Shown in pieces: positions 45,091 through 55,774 of a DNA stretch of 64,000 nt. The DNA is from Elymus sibiricus. Taxonomy: Eukaryota; Streptophyta; Magnoliopsida; Poales; Poaceae. The notes under the pieces were generated by a model, which worked only from the letters and a program-made list of their open reading frames with translations, did not search any database and had not been told where the DNA came from. Numbering within the stretch: the first letter of the stretch is position 1; each line of letters opens with the position of its first letter. Where the stretch lies: assembly GCA_039707655.1 (NCBI GenBank), contig CM077670.1, positions 146,176,001 to 146,240,000 of the forward strand, in the 5' to 3' direction. The translations under genes were made by a program, and so were the position numbers.

Positions 45091-46941
45091 TTAGCGGCTA
45101 ACTCGTGTTGGATGTTTACTCATTGTTTCAGGAACAACCATGCTGAAATCTTCATTATCACCAGTGGGCTTGATGTAGTGACTCAGGAAGAAGTTGCTGA
45201 TAAATCTCCTAACCTCCAGCAATTCACCAGCCGAGAGCGGTTCAGGGGTCATCGGTTCAAAGATTAGCTGCAGGATTTTTAGATCAGAATGTGCCATGCG
45301 AGTGGAGTAAAAGTTATTAATTAAGATACAGACTTACTAGTACTAATTTGCGAGCATCCTCACAGCAATCAGTAGATTTGAAGATGGAGATCATGTGTCT
45401 GCAGACATAGTACCCACAAAGGTTGGTCCTTGCTTGTTCCTGAGGACACTGATTTTTTTTAAAAGAATTAGTCATGTACTTGCCCTGTTAGGAGCAACCT
45501 AACCGGTGTAAGATGTTTATTTTTTTCTTTGGAGAAATAGAAAGAGGTTTATTTAGAAACTTGAACATTAGACTAGCGTAAGAAAAGGTATTTGCAAACT
45601 TTTGGATATATTTTCCAAAAATAATGGATTTCGGTGTCTTACCGGAGAAATGATCTCGTGCTGCAGAGGTAGTGCACTATCGAACTGGTTATCTTCTTTA
45701 GTTATGCACGATGCCAACACACTGCAAATGAAGATGAATTTCCACATACTCAGTTCTTGTACCAGATATGAATGCAAATTTATACATCATAGAATTCAAT
45801 ACCTATCCATGAATTGCTGAAGATGCGTCAGATCCTGAGGCTTTATTGACTCTCTGAGAGAATCTAGGTAGTAAACTCTGTTCTAGTTTGGAACAATGAC
45901 TACCAAGATCCAGTGAATGCTACAGATTAAGAAAACCATGAACTTACCAACTATGACGAAATGTGAAAGACGATCAATGTATGCGTGGTTGTTTATTTGA
46001 CTTACCCTTCATGATATGCCCAGAGAAAGAATTCTACATGGGACGTGCAACACAAGATACTGGCGACCTTGCCAATGGCCCACTCCCGATTTTCTGGGCT
46101 ACCACGTAATAATGTGCCATTTGCTACTTCAGGATCTATGAAATACACACTCTCCTTTTTTCTTTGCGAGATCAATCCCCTAAGAGGAATACAATACAGT
46201 TAGCTTTTTTCGTTTACAGCCTTGTATGGAGAAGTTGATCAGAGTTTGTGAAGTACTTACAACATCAAGCATTTAACAAGAGTGATAGAGAGCACATCGA
46301 AGTTGAAGAAGAGATGAAAGTCCTCGAATTCCACACTGATGGATCCTCGATCGTGACAAAAATGATCCCTGTCGTAGTGGACTAGCAGAACCTCATGACC
46401 TACTGACATTTCATCCATGCAATATTTATGTAACTTGCGGCAACTGGAACTGCACTCCTCTAAGTATTCATCAACAAGAAATGGCTGGCCATGGACGTAC
46501 TTGCATGCTACAAGTACGTCTGCTTTATTTTTAGCAAGTATCCTTTCAACATCTTCATCGGGCAAGCTATCAGAACCAGTATAACTCTCCGATTGGAACA
46601 ACTTGCTGGTAATTTGGTTCTGGACGATGAGTGCCTTTAGTAAGAAGCTATCGTTCGCATTCCTCCTCGGTCTCGGGGGCCGCTTCCTCGTGGGTGCGGC
46701 CGTGCCCGCTTTCCTCTTGGTACGTGAAGGACTTCTGGTGCAAGGTCTAGATGGTTGATAGACGGACTGCTGAGCTGGCGGTGAAGATACGATGGACTGC
46801 TAAGCAGACGATTTAGCTACGCCGGACTGATGAGCCGGCGGTGCTACTGTGACGGACTGCTGAGCTGGCGGTGCTGCTGTGACGGACTACTGAGCTGTAG
46901 GAGCAGAGGCATCGGACTGCGAACTAGGCGGTGAAGCTATG
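45091..46941 (-). pseudogene. CACTA gene, C-terminal part: Ulp1-like cysteine protease
   Basis: Minus-strand exon-like pieces. 46941-46257 holds an APPAQQS-type repeat tract, a basic patch and an acidic region. About 46185-46010 encodes a segment with DPEVANG. About 45990-45800 contains HWILVVIVP (45907-45881) and YYLDS (about 45866). About 45450-45340 contains LCGYYVC. 45297-45091 is the likely tail. His, Asp and Cys in this order and setting match the C48 (Ulp1/SENP) peptidase fold that CACTA and other plant transposons carry. A stop falls just after the His block, and introns probably separate the pieces. The protein may remove SUMO-like modifiers; its role in transposition is not established. 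Confidence 0.7.
46760..46935 (-). repeat. Coding tandem repeat in the CACTA gene
   Basis: Units of about 39-48 bp built on GGACTGCTGAGCTGGCGGTG repeat four to five times. They encode Ser-Pro-Pro-Ala-Gln-Gln-like peptides in the minus frame; two units carry stops. Confidence 0.75.
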
Positions 46942-47945
46942 TGTCGGAAGTGGGGCTCCGGGGACCCAAAGGTTCGAACACTGGGGTGAGCTCGTTCTAC
47001 TACTTCTTCCCCTACCACGGCAGTGCTACGGCGAGACTACGGCGAGAGCGCGCTAGCGTAGGACGGGCAAGGGCATAGCGGTTTACCCAGGTTCGGGCCA
47101 CCTTGAGGTGTAAGACCCTACTCCTGCTTTGTGGTTGAGATTATCGTGGATGAGAGAGTTCTTGCGTACAAGGTTGAAGATGATGGATCCCCCTTCCTCT
47201 CTCTCTCACTCTCTTTCTGCTACCGTGGCTGCACTGCCCCTTTTATGCTGCCTTGGTCCTCTTCCCCCTCGAAACTTAGGCGGGAAGGGTTGCCACACTT
47301 GGCGGTTTTGAAAGGGGACAGGCGCTCAGGCTATCCTGACTAAAGGTGGTCTTCGCCTGCCAAAGCATGATCCATGACGCGCCGGTGGGCTCGGTGATGA
47401 CCTCTGCCCTGCGCGCCCGCCGTCTTGGTCTTTCTTCGCCGATCGGGCAACCTTTGGGGTTGCTTTGGGGAGTAGATAGCTGGCCCTGCTTCCTTAGCAC
47501 AAAAGAGGAAACCATCTGCATCCGCGCCTGCTGGCGCGGCCTCTGCTACTGCTCGTCGCTACGCGCGTCACCCACGTGATGGGCTCCAGACCGCGCGACG
47601 CGCCGAACGGCCTTCGTCTCGAGCGCCTGCGGGAGGGGGCCTCGGAAGGCCACCTTGGGAAGCCGCCTCGTGAGGCCACTCGGGAAGCCGCCTCGCGAGG
47701 CCACTCGGGAAGCCGCCTCGTGAGGGGACCTCGCGAGGCCGTTGATGGTGGTGCTGAGCGTTGCTTGCTACTCCCTGCGGAGTGGGCCTCAGGAGGCCAG
47801 TGCCTCGTGAGGGGGCCGTCGGGAGGCCGGAGCCTCACGAGGTGACTTTGATCTGGGGCGCCCGTTGGTGGGCCGCCTATCTGGGCCTCCGCCAGGCGCC
47901 GCGGGCAGACGGGTCGTGGTACCCCGGGTTCCACGTGGGCCCTAA
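46942..47945 (-). repeat. Element E1 3' LTR
   Basis: Starts TGTCGGAAGTGGGG in plus orientation and aligns with 52194-53208 to about 47934. The last 10 bp are degenerate, so this end is approximate. It lacks a 12 bp segment present in the other copy near 53152. It contains several CCTCGYGAGG palindromes (47640-47735). Confidence 0.8.
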
Positions 47946-48263
47946 CCGCCTGCGGGCCAGGCGCGACGCGTGGCGCACGATGTGACGGAAGGCGCCTCCA
48001 CTTCCCCGCGATGCCTCGGCAACTGCCCAGGCTGATATAAAACCTGCTCGCGCTCGGCGCGGGGCCATCATTGCCTCACCCGTGTGTTCCGCCTTGATTC
48101 CTTGTGCGTATTGAAGGTGAGGCGGCGCCAAGGGCACCCTTCTTCCTTTTATTCCTGTAACAAGTCGACGTAGCCCCTGATGGCGTGAGGAAAAACGATG
48201 CCCTTTGCATTAAGTATCTTATGACTTGCTATAGTGCATGCTTATTTCCTCTTGAAGTCCTCT

Positions 48264-48840
48264 CATGAGGCCTTGCTTTTCTTTCTTGTTTGCCTTGGTG
48301 CTCTACGCCATCAGGACCCAGCCCCCGAGCGGGTCTACAGCCGTCGCTGGTATGTCCGGTCGCGATGCCTGGACAAGGCCAGGAGGTGAGGGGCCCGGGA
48401 GCTAGTAAGGGCTCCTAGGGCGCGATGCCTAGGAAGCCCCCCTTTGGCGTGCAAGCGGCTCGCGCAAAAGAGAAAACGTGGGCGCTCGGCGAGATCGCAA
48501 AAAGAAAGAAAGAGCTTGAAAAACGATGAGAGCGGCTCACGAGACCTCCTCGTGAGGCTTATCTCCCTTTCTTTGCTTGCCTTGTCGCTCTACGTCGTCA
48601 GGACCCAGCCCCCGGGTGGGCTACAGCCGTCGCTGGTATGTCCGGTCGCGATGCCTGGACAAGGCCAGGAGGTGTAGGGCACTGCGAGGGGGTAAGAGCT
48701 CCTGAGGCCCGATGCTCAAGAAGCCCCCCTTTGACGTGCAAGCAGCTCGCGCAGAAGAAGGAAACTCAGCGCTCAGTGCGGCAGCGGTGAGAGGAGAGCT
48801 TGAGGGGCGGTGAAAACATCTCGTGAGGTGTTTATGATAC
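48264..48840. repeat. Two tandem copies of a roughly 287 bp unit
   Basis: AGGACCCAGCCCCCG starts at 48313 and again at 48600, followed by shared CAGCCGTCGCTGGTATGTCC and GAAGCCCCCCTTTG blocks. Confidence 0.85.
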
Positions 48841-49124
48841 TTAGCTTTTTCGGAGGGCGGCGCCGGGCGAGCCGCCACTTGTAGGGTGTGCCTCGCGAGG
48901 TCTCCTCTCGTGAGGCCTCCGGCTAGCGTGGCTCTGTCGGGCTTGGCTCCGGAAGCCATGCTCCTAAGGCCTCTTGAGGCTCCGGGGGGCATCCTGCCGC
49001 CGGGTTACCTCGCGAGGCATGCTCGGGAGGCCTTCCGTGTGACCTGCTCCTGAGACAATTGCAAGGCGCAAGGTCTTGTGACGGGGGAGCCGCACGCGCT
49101 CACTGACGCACTCATGGGCGTCAC

Positions 49125-49390
49125 GCGAGAAGATAAGGCACCAAGGACCTTGGTGAGGTGGCGTGCATGGGAGCAGGCCCGCGAGTCAGAGCTCGATCAC
49201 TTGGGTTTAGCGGCGCTGCAGGGACGGACCCGAGCACAGGCACCGTGCCTATCATGCGAGAAGATGAGACACCAAGGACCTTGGTGAGGCGACGTGCACG
49301 GGAGCAGGCCCGCGAGCCAGAGCTCGATCACTTGGGTTTTTCAGTGCTGCTGGGACTGACTCGAGCACAGGCACCGTGTCCATCCCCCGT
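49125..49390. repeat. Two tandem copies of a 131 bp unit
   Basis: GCGAGAAGAT begins at 49125 and 49256. Each is followed by CACCAAGGACCTTGGTGAGG, itself containing the palindrome CCAAGGACCTTGG. Confidence 0.85.
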
Positions 49391-49548
49391 TCGCGTGAAG
49401 CTCAGGGGGGACGCCATGGGTGCGCATGGCTCGCCATCAACGAACTGACGAAATAATAAGGTTGATTACACAACCAGAAGGAGATGCAGCTGCCGTGTCC
49501 GGCACGGGTCAGCTTGAGGTTGGTGCAGCCCGTGGGGCGCCCTCAGTT

Positions 49549-49740
49549 GATTGTTCCGCCAGCACGGAGCATGGGGCTTCCACTTGGGCGTGGGCATGAT
49601 CCCGGCTCGATCGTTCCGCCAGCGCGGAGCATGGGGCTTCCACTTGGGCGTGGGCATGATCGCGGCTCGATCGTTCCGCCAGCGCGGAGCATGGGGCTTC
49701 CACTTGGGCGTGGGCTGGAGCTCTCGCGGGCCCATCAGGC
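49549..49740. repeat. 60 bp tandem repeat, three copies
   Basis: GGAGCATGGGGCTTCCACTT recurs at exactly 60 bp spacing (49566, 49626 and 49686), with about one to two mismatches between copies. Two more copies lie at about 49874 and 49936 within the 248 bp duplication. Confidence 0.92.
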
Positions 49741-50100
49741 TTACGCAATGAGAGTCTCCAGGGCGTGTACAACCCTGTTTTGTTCGTACTCGTGGGGGCC
49801 ACGAGCAGAACTTGCGGAGGGGTCGGACGTTCCGCGCGTCATATGCTGAAACTCCTTCCTCCGTCCCCAGCGCGGAGCATGGGGCTTCCACTGGGGTGTG
49901 GGTACGATCGCGGGTCGATCGTTCCGCCAGCGCGGAGCATGGGGCTTCCACTTGGGCGTGGGCTGGAGCTCTCACGGGCCCATCAGGCTTACGCAGTGAG
50001 AGTCTCCGGGGCGTGTACAGCCCTGTTTCGTTCGTACTCGTGGGGGTCACAGGTAGAACTTGCGGAGGTGTTGGATGTTCCAGGCGTTAGGCATAGGAAC
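49715..50100. repeat. 248 bp tandem duplication spanning the pol stop codon
   Basis: CTGGAGCTCTC starts at 49715 and 49963. Each copy continues through GTGTACA and GAACTTGCGGAGG. The second copy contains the genuine end of pol (stop 50047-50049); the first carries a decayed copy of the same C-terminus. Confidence 0.85.
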
Positions 50101-50452
50101 TCCGTCCTCCATCTCTAGCCAGGCTGAGCCGGGCCTGGAGACATGAGTAACCCTGAAAGGGCCTTCCCACATAGGTGAGAGTTTGTGGAGTCCCTCTCTG
50201 GAGAGGGTCCTGCGTAGGACGAGGTCGCCGACCTCGAGAGTACGAGGGTGGATGTTGCGGCTGTGGTAGCGACGCAGGGCCTGCTGGTACCTCGCGGCAT
50301 GAAGGGTGGCCTGACGGCGGCCCTCCTCGAGGAGCAGCAGATCAGTCTCCCGCGAGCCATCCTGACGCGCCTCGTCGAAGGCGAGGAGTCGCGGGGAGCC
50401 GTGCTTAAGCTCTGAAGGAAGGACCGCCTCAGCTCCATATACGAGGACACGG
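50047..50452 (-). pseudogene. Element E1 integrase C-terminal remnant
   Basis: Minus-strand frame of about 130 codons: the YGAEAVLP block (about 50440), then RYQQALRRYHSRNI and VGDLVLRR, then the C-terminal tail NAWNIQHLRKFY. This is the integrase tail of Tat-lineage elements. It is joined directly to sequence from just after gag; the join near 50447 shares about 10 bp with E2 on the gag side. Confidence 0.85.
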
Positions 50453-50615
50453 GAGCCTGAGCCCCGACGAGGATGCAGGCAACCGCGCGAGGCTCCTGGT
50501 AGCCCCCAGCGCCCTCATCAGGCTGGTTGACGTCGTTCCTCCGGGGCGGCGGCGACAGCGGCGGGAGAGCGGCATTGACCTGCGGGCTTACCTCACGAGG
50601 CTGGTCGCGCCAGGC

Positions 50616-52130
50616 CTAGCGGTAGTTGCCATTATTGTTGCGGCTGTCCCAGCGGCTGCCGCTGCGGCCACCTCCGCGGCCGGCGCCGTGGCCATTGCGG
50701 TCGTCTCGGCGGCTCTGGTGCTCGTCGCGGAGCAGCTTGAGCTCATGACAGTCTTCGGTGCTGTGGGAGCGGACATTGTGAAAGGCGCAGAGTGGCCGGT
50801 TGTCCTTCCTGGGTTTGTCGAGGTCGCGGCCGCGCTTCTGCTCGGGCTCCGCCACAAGCACGGCAGGGCCTTTCCGCTTGACGTCCTTGCTCTTGGCCTT
50901 GGTGCCGTCGAGCGCCGCGTCGGGGTCGTTGTGGACGAAGAGGTGGCCTTCTTCAGCCTTGGCGCACTTGTCAGCGAGGTCGAGCAGCTCGAGCACAGAG
51001 TCGAGCTCACCGTTGATGGCGAGCTTGTCGCGCATCTTGATGTTCGTGACGCCGGTGGAGAACGCGGAGATGACGGCCGCTTCGGAAGCGCGCGGGATCT
51101 TGTTGCGCACCTGGCTGAAGCGCTGGATGTACTTGCGGAGGGTCTTGTTTGGGCGCTGCCGAACACGCCGCAGGTCGTTGATGGTGAGGTTGCGGTCCTG
51201 TGTGCCCTTGAAGTTGGCGATGAACTGGCTGCAGAGCTCGGCCCACGACGAGATGGAAGCCTCGGGGAGGTTCATGAGCCAGGAGCGCGGGCCGTCCTTG
51301 AGGGCCATGGGGAACCAGTTCGCCATGACCTTGTCGTCGCCGTTCGCCGCCTCGATGCTCAGCACGTAGAGCTGGAGGAACTCCGTGGGGTTGGGGGTGC
51401 CGTCGTAGCGCGGAGGCAGCTCAGGCTTGAACTTCGCGGGCCAGACCACACGACGCAGCTCGCAGGTGAAGGCACGGTAGCCCACGCCGCTCGAGGGGAC
51501 GCCGCCGGCGAGGGCGGCCCGGTTTTGACGCCCGGCCGCTGCAACGTCTTGAACGGTCTGGTCTTGGCGCTGGCGTTGGCGCTCGAGGAGCACTCGCGTG
51601 TCAGGGGGCGCGCGGCGGATGATCTGGCAGCTGGGCTCGCGGTGGTCCTGAGAAGACGCGCCGCGGGACGGTTCACGAGTCTGCACGCTGCGCTGGGGCC
51701 CGGCACGCTCGTCACGCAGAGGAGGCGGCGGGGGAGCGCCGTGCGCCAGGTCCCCAGCACGAGACAGTGGAGGGCGGAGCGAGTGAGAAGGCGCCGGAGC
51801 GTCCCCGGCGACGTTGACGAGCTCGGTGATGCGATCGAGCCAGGCGTCATAGGCGGCGTCAGCCGGACGGTTGCGGAGCAGCTCACGCGCCATGAGCAGC
51901 GCGGCCTGCGGGTTCGGCGGCCCACGGTTGGCGAGGGAGGAGGCCGTGGCGGTGTGGCCGTCCGCCCGCACAGAGGGGTGCAGGGAGGAGGCCTGCTGCT
52001 CGCGGGCAGCGGGGTCGGTGGCGGCGGCAGCCTCGGCGTCGGGGCGGCGGCGATTGCCGCGGGCCACCGGCTCCGTCTGGGCCACGCAGCCAGCCCTGCG
52101 CTCAGCGCGCTCGCGACGTGCGTCCGCCAT
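50616..52130 (-). CDS. gag: Element E1 gag, open frame
   Basis: 504 codons from ATG 52130, on the minus strand, no interruptions. The N-terminal 220 residues are Arg/Ala/Pro rich. The Retrotrans_gag core lies near residues 235-330 (YDGTPNPTEFLQLY, NWFPMALKDGPRSWL, RKYIQRFSQVRNKIP). A knuckle-like CAFHNVRSHSTEDC sits near residue 455, in place of a standard CCHC, typical for the Tat lineage. It ends at a TAG where E2 has CAG, so the original frame ran on into protease. The gag product could in principle form particles using enzymes from another element. Confidence 0.88.
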   Translation of the reverse strand: MADARRERAERRAGCVAQTEPVARGNRRRPDAEAAAATDPAAREQQASSLHPSVRADGHTATASSLANRGPPNPQAALLMARELLRNRPADAAYDAWLDRITELVNVAGDAPAPSHSLRPPLSRAGDLAHGAPPPPPLRDERAGPQRSVQTREPSRGASSQDHREPSCQIIRRAPPDTRVLLERQRQRQDQTVQDVAAAGRQNRAALAGGVPSSGVGYRAFTCELRRVVWPAKFKPELPPRYDGTPNPTEFLQLYVLSIEAANGDDKVMANWFPMALKDGPRSWLMNLPEASISSWAELCSQFIANFKGTQDRNLTINDLRRVRQRPNKTLRKYIQRFSQVRNKIPRASEAAVISAFSTGVTNIKMRDKLAINGELDSVLELLDLADKCAKAEEGHLFVHNDPDAALDGTKAKSKDVKRKGPAVLVAEPEQKRGRDLDKPRKDNRPLCAFHNVRSHSTEDCHELKLLRDEHQSRRDDRNGHGAGRGGGRSGSRWDSRNNNGNYR

Positions 52131-52193
52131 GGGACTGGTGGAGCTGAAGGTCGAGCAGAGGAATAGCAGCGCACCCCTACCTGGCGCGCCAAA

Positions 52194-53208
52194 TGTCGGA
52201 AGTGGGGCTCCGGGGACCCAAAGGTTCGAACACTGGGGTGAGCTCGTTCTACTACTTCTTCCCCTACCACGGCAGTGCTACGGCGAGACTACGGCGAGAG
52301 CGTGCTAGCATAGGACGGGCAAGGGCACAACGGTTTACCCAGGTTCGGGCCACCTTGAGGTGTAAGACCCTACTCCTGCTTTGTGGTTGAGATTATCGTG
52401 GATGAGAGAGTTCTTGCGTACAAGGTTGAAGATGATGGATCCCCCTTCCTCTCTCTCTCGCTCTCTTTCTACTACCGTGGCTGCACTGCCCCTTTTATGC
52501 CGCCTTGGTCCTCTTCCCCCTCGAAACTTAGGCGGGAAGGGTTGCCACACTTGGCGGTTTTGAAAGGGGAGAGGCGCTCAGGCTATCCTGACTAAAGGTG
52601 GCCTTCGCCTGCCAAAGCATGATCCATGACGCGCCGGTGGGCTCGGTGATGACCTCTGCCCTGCGCGCCCGCCGTCTTGGTATTTCTTCGCCGATCGGTC
52701 AACCTTTGGGGTTGCTTTGGGGAGTAGATAGCTGGCACTGCTTCCTTAGCACAAAAGAGGAAACCATCTGCATCCGCGCCTGCTGGCGCGGCCTCTGCTG
52801 CTGCTCGTCGCCGCGCGTGTCACCCACGTGATGGGCTCCAGACCGCATGACGCACCGAACGGCCTTCGTCTCGAGCGCCTGCGGGAGGGGGCCTCGGAAG
52901 GCCACCTTGGGAAGCCGCCTCGTGAGGCCACTCGGGAAGCCGCCTCGTGAGGCCACTCGGGAAGCCGCCTCGTGAGGGGACCTCGCGAGGCCGTTGATGG
53001 TGCTGCTGAGCGTTGCTTGCTACTCCCTGAGGAGGAGGCCTCAGGAGGCCAGGGCCTCATGAGGGGGCCGTCGGGAGGCCGGAGCCTCACGAGGTGACTT
53101 TGATCTGGGGCGCCCGTTGGTGGGCCGCCTATCTGGGCCTCCGCCAGGCGCCGCGCCCTGGGCCGCGGGCAGACGGGTCGTGGTACCCCGGGTTCCACAA
53201 CCCCAACA
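52194..53208 (-). repeat. Element E1 5' LTR
   Basis: 1015 bp, TGTCGGAAG...CCCCAACA in plus orientation. Its minus-strand end (CCCCAGTGTTCGAACC...TTCCGACA) matches the end of the E2 LTR, showing that they are one family. A TATA-like CATAAAAG lies near 52495 on the minus strand. Confidence 0.85.
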
Positions 53209-54844
53209 CGAAGTCGGGCGGGCTGATCACAGGTTGATGCATCAGCCATCGGATTACGAGTATTAGGTTCCTCGGGGGAAGCACGCGAGAGCTGATGTGG
53301 CAAGGAGAGAGTCACCGGTTGAAGGGCGACATTGATTGCTCTTGGCGGGGCTTGAGGGATCTCATCTATGAAGTCTATTTCCTTTCGTGGCCACTGGATA
53401 TGATTTAACAGTGTTTCTTCCAAGTTCCTCTGCTTAGCACAGTCCCCTAGGACATTCTTCAGGGCAAATTTTTTGAATCCAGGCTTTACTTCAGTCACGT
53501 TGCACTTCACACAGCCCGGCTGCAATGGCACATTGTCCAACAAGAGGACCCCTTCCGAGTGGAGGGGGGGGGCAAAACCTAGGTTGTTGCACATTTTAAC
53601 GTACCTTCATAATGTGTAAGCACGCCCCTTAGTCTGTCTTTCATTCCATATAGATCAGATATAGCATCACCATGTGCAGCTGCAGTCTCAGTGTCGCTGG
53701 GGTCAGCTGATGCATAGCTACTCTTGTGCGGTGTTGTCGCGCAATAAGTAGCATCGTCCATGCTCGCCTCCCCTCCTGTCTGCTAGCTATCTCTCAGTGT
53801 TAGAGTCTTTTGCATCATCATTGACTCCTCAATTTCCATTCAAACTTTTAGATACATGTCCATCCTCAACATTTCATACAATTCTTTCTTCGTCTATTTA
53901 CTCCTCGCTTTTTTCATGGCGAGCTTCTCTTCTTTGCTGAGTGTGAAAGCCCTCTTGTGTGGGACATTGACACCTATACCCCTTGCATGGCCGGGGGGCT
54001 CTTTTGTTGCTAGAGCATCGGATAGAATGTCACATGGCCCTGAGTTCCTATAGAACCTTCTAGGGTTGCTGGTGGAAGCCTTTAACATCGCGCGATACAG
54101 TTCTTCGTCATATGAGTTTTCAAAGTAATAAGAACCGTCGTGACGCCTCCTTGCACGTGCCCGCAAGTAGTCTCTGGCGGGTTCGCCCCTGATTTCACTA
54201 AAGGCCGGTTTCCCACCCGCAGCTACTGCTTCTTTGTCCTCCTGGTCCCATATCGGTTTCATGCCATAGTATCCTGCCACACCCATACGGTGGGGGTGTG
54301 TATTCCTCTTCTGAAGTTCCGATTGCTTGGCACTCTTCTCGGTAAACTCTGTAGTTGCCCTGACCCTTTTGAATTCTACCCAGTCTGCCTTTGTAATTTG
54401 GGGGTATGCGCGGATTGGGTCCTTGCCTTCACTCAAATACTTCTTGTACAACACGTGCTTCCAGTTTCTCCAAGCATCCCTGGCCTTCTTCAGTGCAGCG
54501 TGTTCCACCTGCATTCTCCACTGCTCTGGAACATTGAAGTGATCCATGATCTCCCGAACTATACTGTGCCGCATTTCTGTGTCAGCCTTCCGTAACCTAG
54601 GCAGAACAATGTTGAGCCTTGCCCTGCCAACAAATCCACACACACTCCTAAACATCGTGCGTGCTTTACCTTGTTTAGTTGGAGCCCAAGACTTTAAATC
54701 GATCTCGGTTACTTCATATACACCTTTAGGCTGGTGTGTGGGCTTTCGTGGAGCATTCTTCCATGTCCTGACCGGAAGGGTGATTGTGGCAGCTCTATCC
54801 CATTCCAGATTACTTGATCCCTGATCATCCGCTGCAGACCTGGG
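53209..54844 (-). pseudogene. CACTA gene, Transposase_24-type region
   Basis: The minus frame from 54844 runs open to 53894 and covers the En/Spm-type associated domain (Plant transposase Ptta/En/Spm): MRHSIVREIMDHFNVPEQWR, then WRNWKHVLYKKYL, then a basic tail. In-frame stops at 53894, about 53850 and about 53785 follow. Coding sense continues to 53579, shifts frame and runs to 53209, where E1 interrupts. After E1 the same gene continues at 46941 with the Ulp1 part. Elements E2 (at 54845) and E1 both land in this gene. Confidence 0.82.
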
Positions 54845-55721
54845 TGTCGGGCCATTGGGAACCGGGGTACCACGGCCCGTCTACCTCTGACCCAGGAAGC
54901 GACGCTTGGCGAAGGCCCAAGACGCAGCCCAACTGCGGGCGCCGCGAAGCGAAGACACCTCGTGAGGCTCCAGCCTCACGAGGACCCCTCCTCAGGGATC
55001 AAACCACCAAGACTTAGCCGCAGCAGCGGCAGGAAGCCTCGCGAGGCGGCCTCCCGAGGCGGCCGCCCGAGGCCATCCGAGCCTAACGCCATCCGCTTGT
55101 TCCTGTGCCCACCACGTGGGTGACGCACTGGGTGACGAACGGCGGCAGAGGCCGTGCCAGCGGGCGCGGACAGAGAGGTTTTCCTCTTTGGTGCTAAAGG
55201 GGTAGCACCAGCTGCCCTCCTCCAAAGCAAGTCCCAAGGACTGCCCGTTTGGTGAAAGAAGACCAAGACAGCAAGGCGCGCAGGGCGGAGGTCATCACCA
55301 AGCCCACCGGCGTGTCATGGATCATGCTTTTGCATGCGAAGACCAACTTTAGTCAGGATAGCCAGGGCGCCTGTCCCCTTTCAAAACTCGCCAATGTGTG
55401 GCCACCCTTCCCGCCGAGATTTTCAGGGGAAGAGGGCCAGGTCGGCTATAAAAGGGGCAAAGCTACCAGTGTAGAGGGGATCGATTCTTTTGTCTCCTAC
55501 CTTGTACGTGAGGACTCCCTTGCCCACAATAATCCCAACACAAGTAGGAGTAGGGTTTTACACCGCAAGGTGGCCCAAACCTGGGTAACCGCTGTGTCCC
55601 CTGTCATGCTCTGCGCTAGCGTGCTCTCATCGTAGCCTCACCATGGTCACCCTTGGATCGGTAGGAACGAGCTTGCCCCCAGTGTTCGAACCTTTGGCTC
55701 CCCGGAGCCCCGATTCCGACA
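54845..55721 (+). repeat. Element E2 5' LTR, 877 bp
   Basis: Starts TGTCGGGCCATTGGG and ends CCCGATTCCGACA. It has CCTCGTGAGG, CCTCACGAGG and CCTCGCGAGG palindromes at 54960-55070. Confidence 0.85.
55447..55453 (+). promoter_or_regulatory. Candidate TATA box in E2 LTR
   Basis: TATAAAA in GGCTATAAAAGGGGC, about 275 bp before the LTR end. Confidence 0.6.
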
Positions 55722-55742
55722 TTTGGCACGCCAGGTAGGGGG
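55722..55742 (+). other. Element E2 primer binding site
   Basis: TTTGGCACGCCAGGTAGGGG starts at the LTR end. E1 has the same site with one change (GGCGCGCC). Confidence 0.7.
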
Positions 55743-55774
55743 CTAGCTTCGGTTCTTCCCAGTTCCTCACCGCC

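Larger units (their letters stand above)
47946..50046 (-). other. Element E1 3' untranslated region with several tandem repeat families
   Basis: No gene. On the plus strand it holds repeats of about 287 bp (48264-48840), 131 bp (49125-49390), 60 bp (49549-49740) and 248 bp (49715-50100). Open frames here are repeat artefacts. Long, repeat-bearing 3' untranslated regions are a known trait of the Tat/Ogre lineage. Confidence 0.75.
46942..53208 (-). mobile_element. Element E1: Tat-lineage gypsy element lacking most of pol
   Basis: LTRs at 46942-47945 (3') and 52194-53208 (5') enclose, on the minus strand, a primer binding site (TTTGGCGCGCCAGG next to 52193), an open gag, an integrase C-terminus and a repeat-rich 3' untranslated region. 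Protease, RT, RNase H and the integrase core are absent. It interrupts the CACTA gene: the frame resumes on either side. The flanking five bases (CTATG left, CGAAG right) match at only three positions, so no clean target duplication is seen. Confidence 0.85.

Noticed and set aside
47494..50090. Many frames in the E1 LTR and 3' region, including a 194-codon frame at 49466-50050
   Set aside because: They translate tandem repeats and LTR sequence. Only the integrase tail at 50047-50452 has homology-like content.
50688..52166. 492-codon plus-strand frame opposite E1 gag
   Set aside because: Antisense shadow of the GC-rich gag; the sense strand has all the gag motifs.
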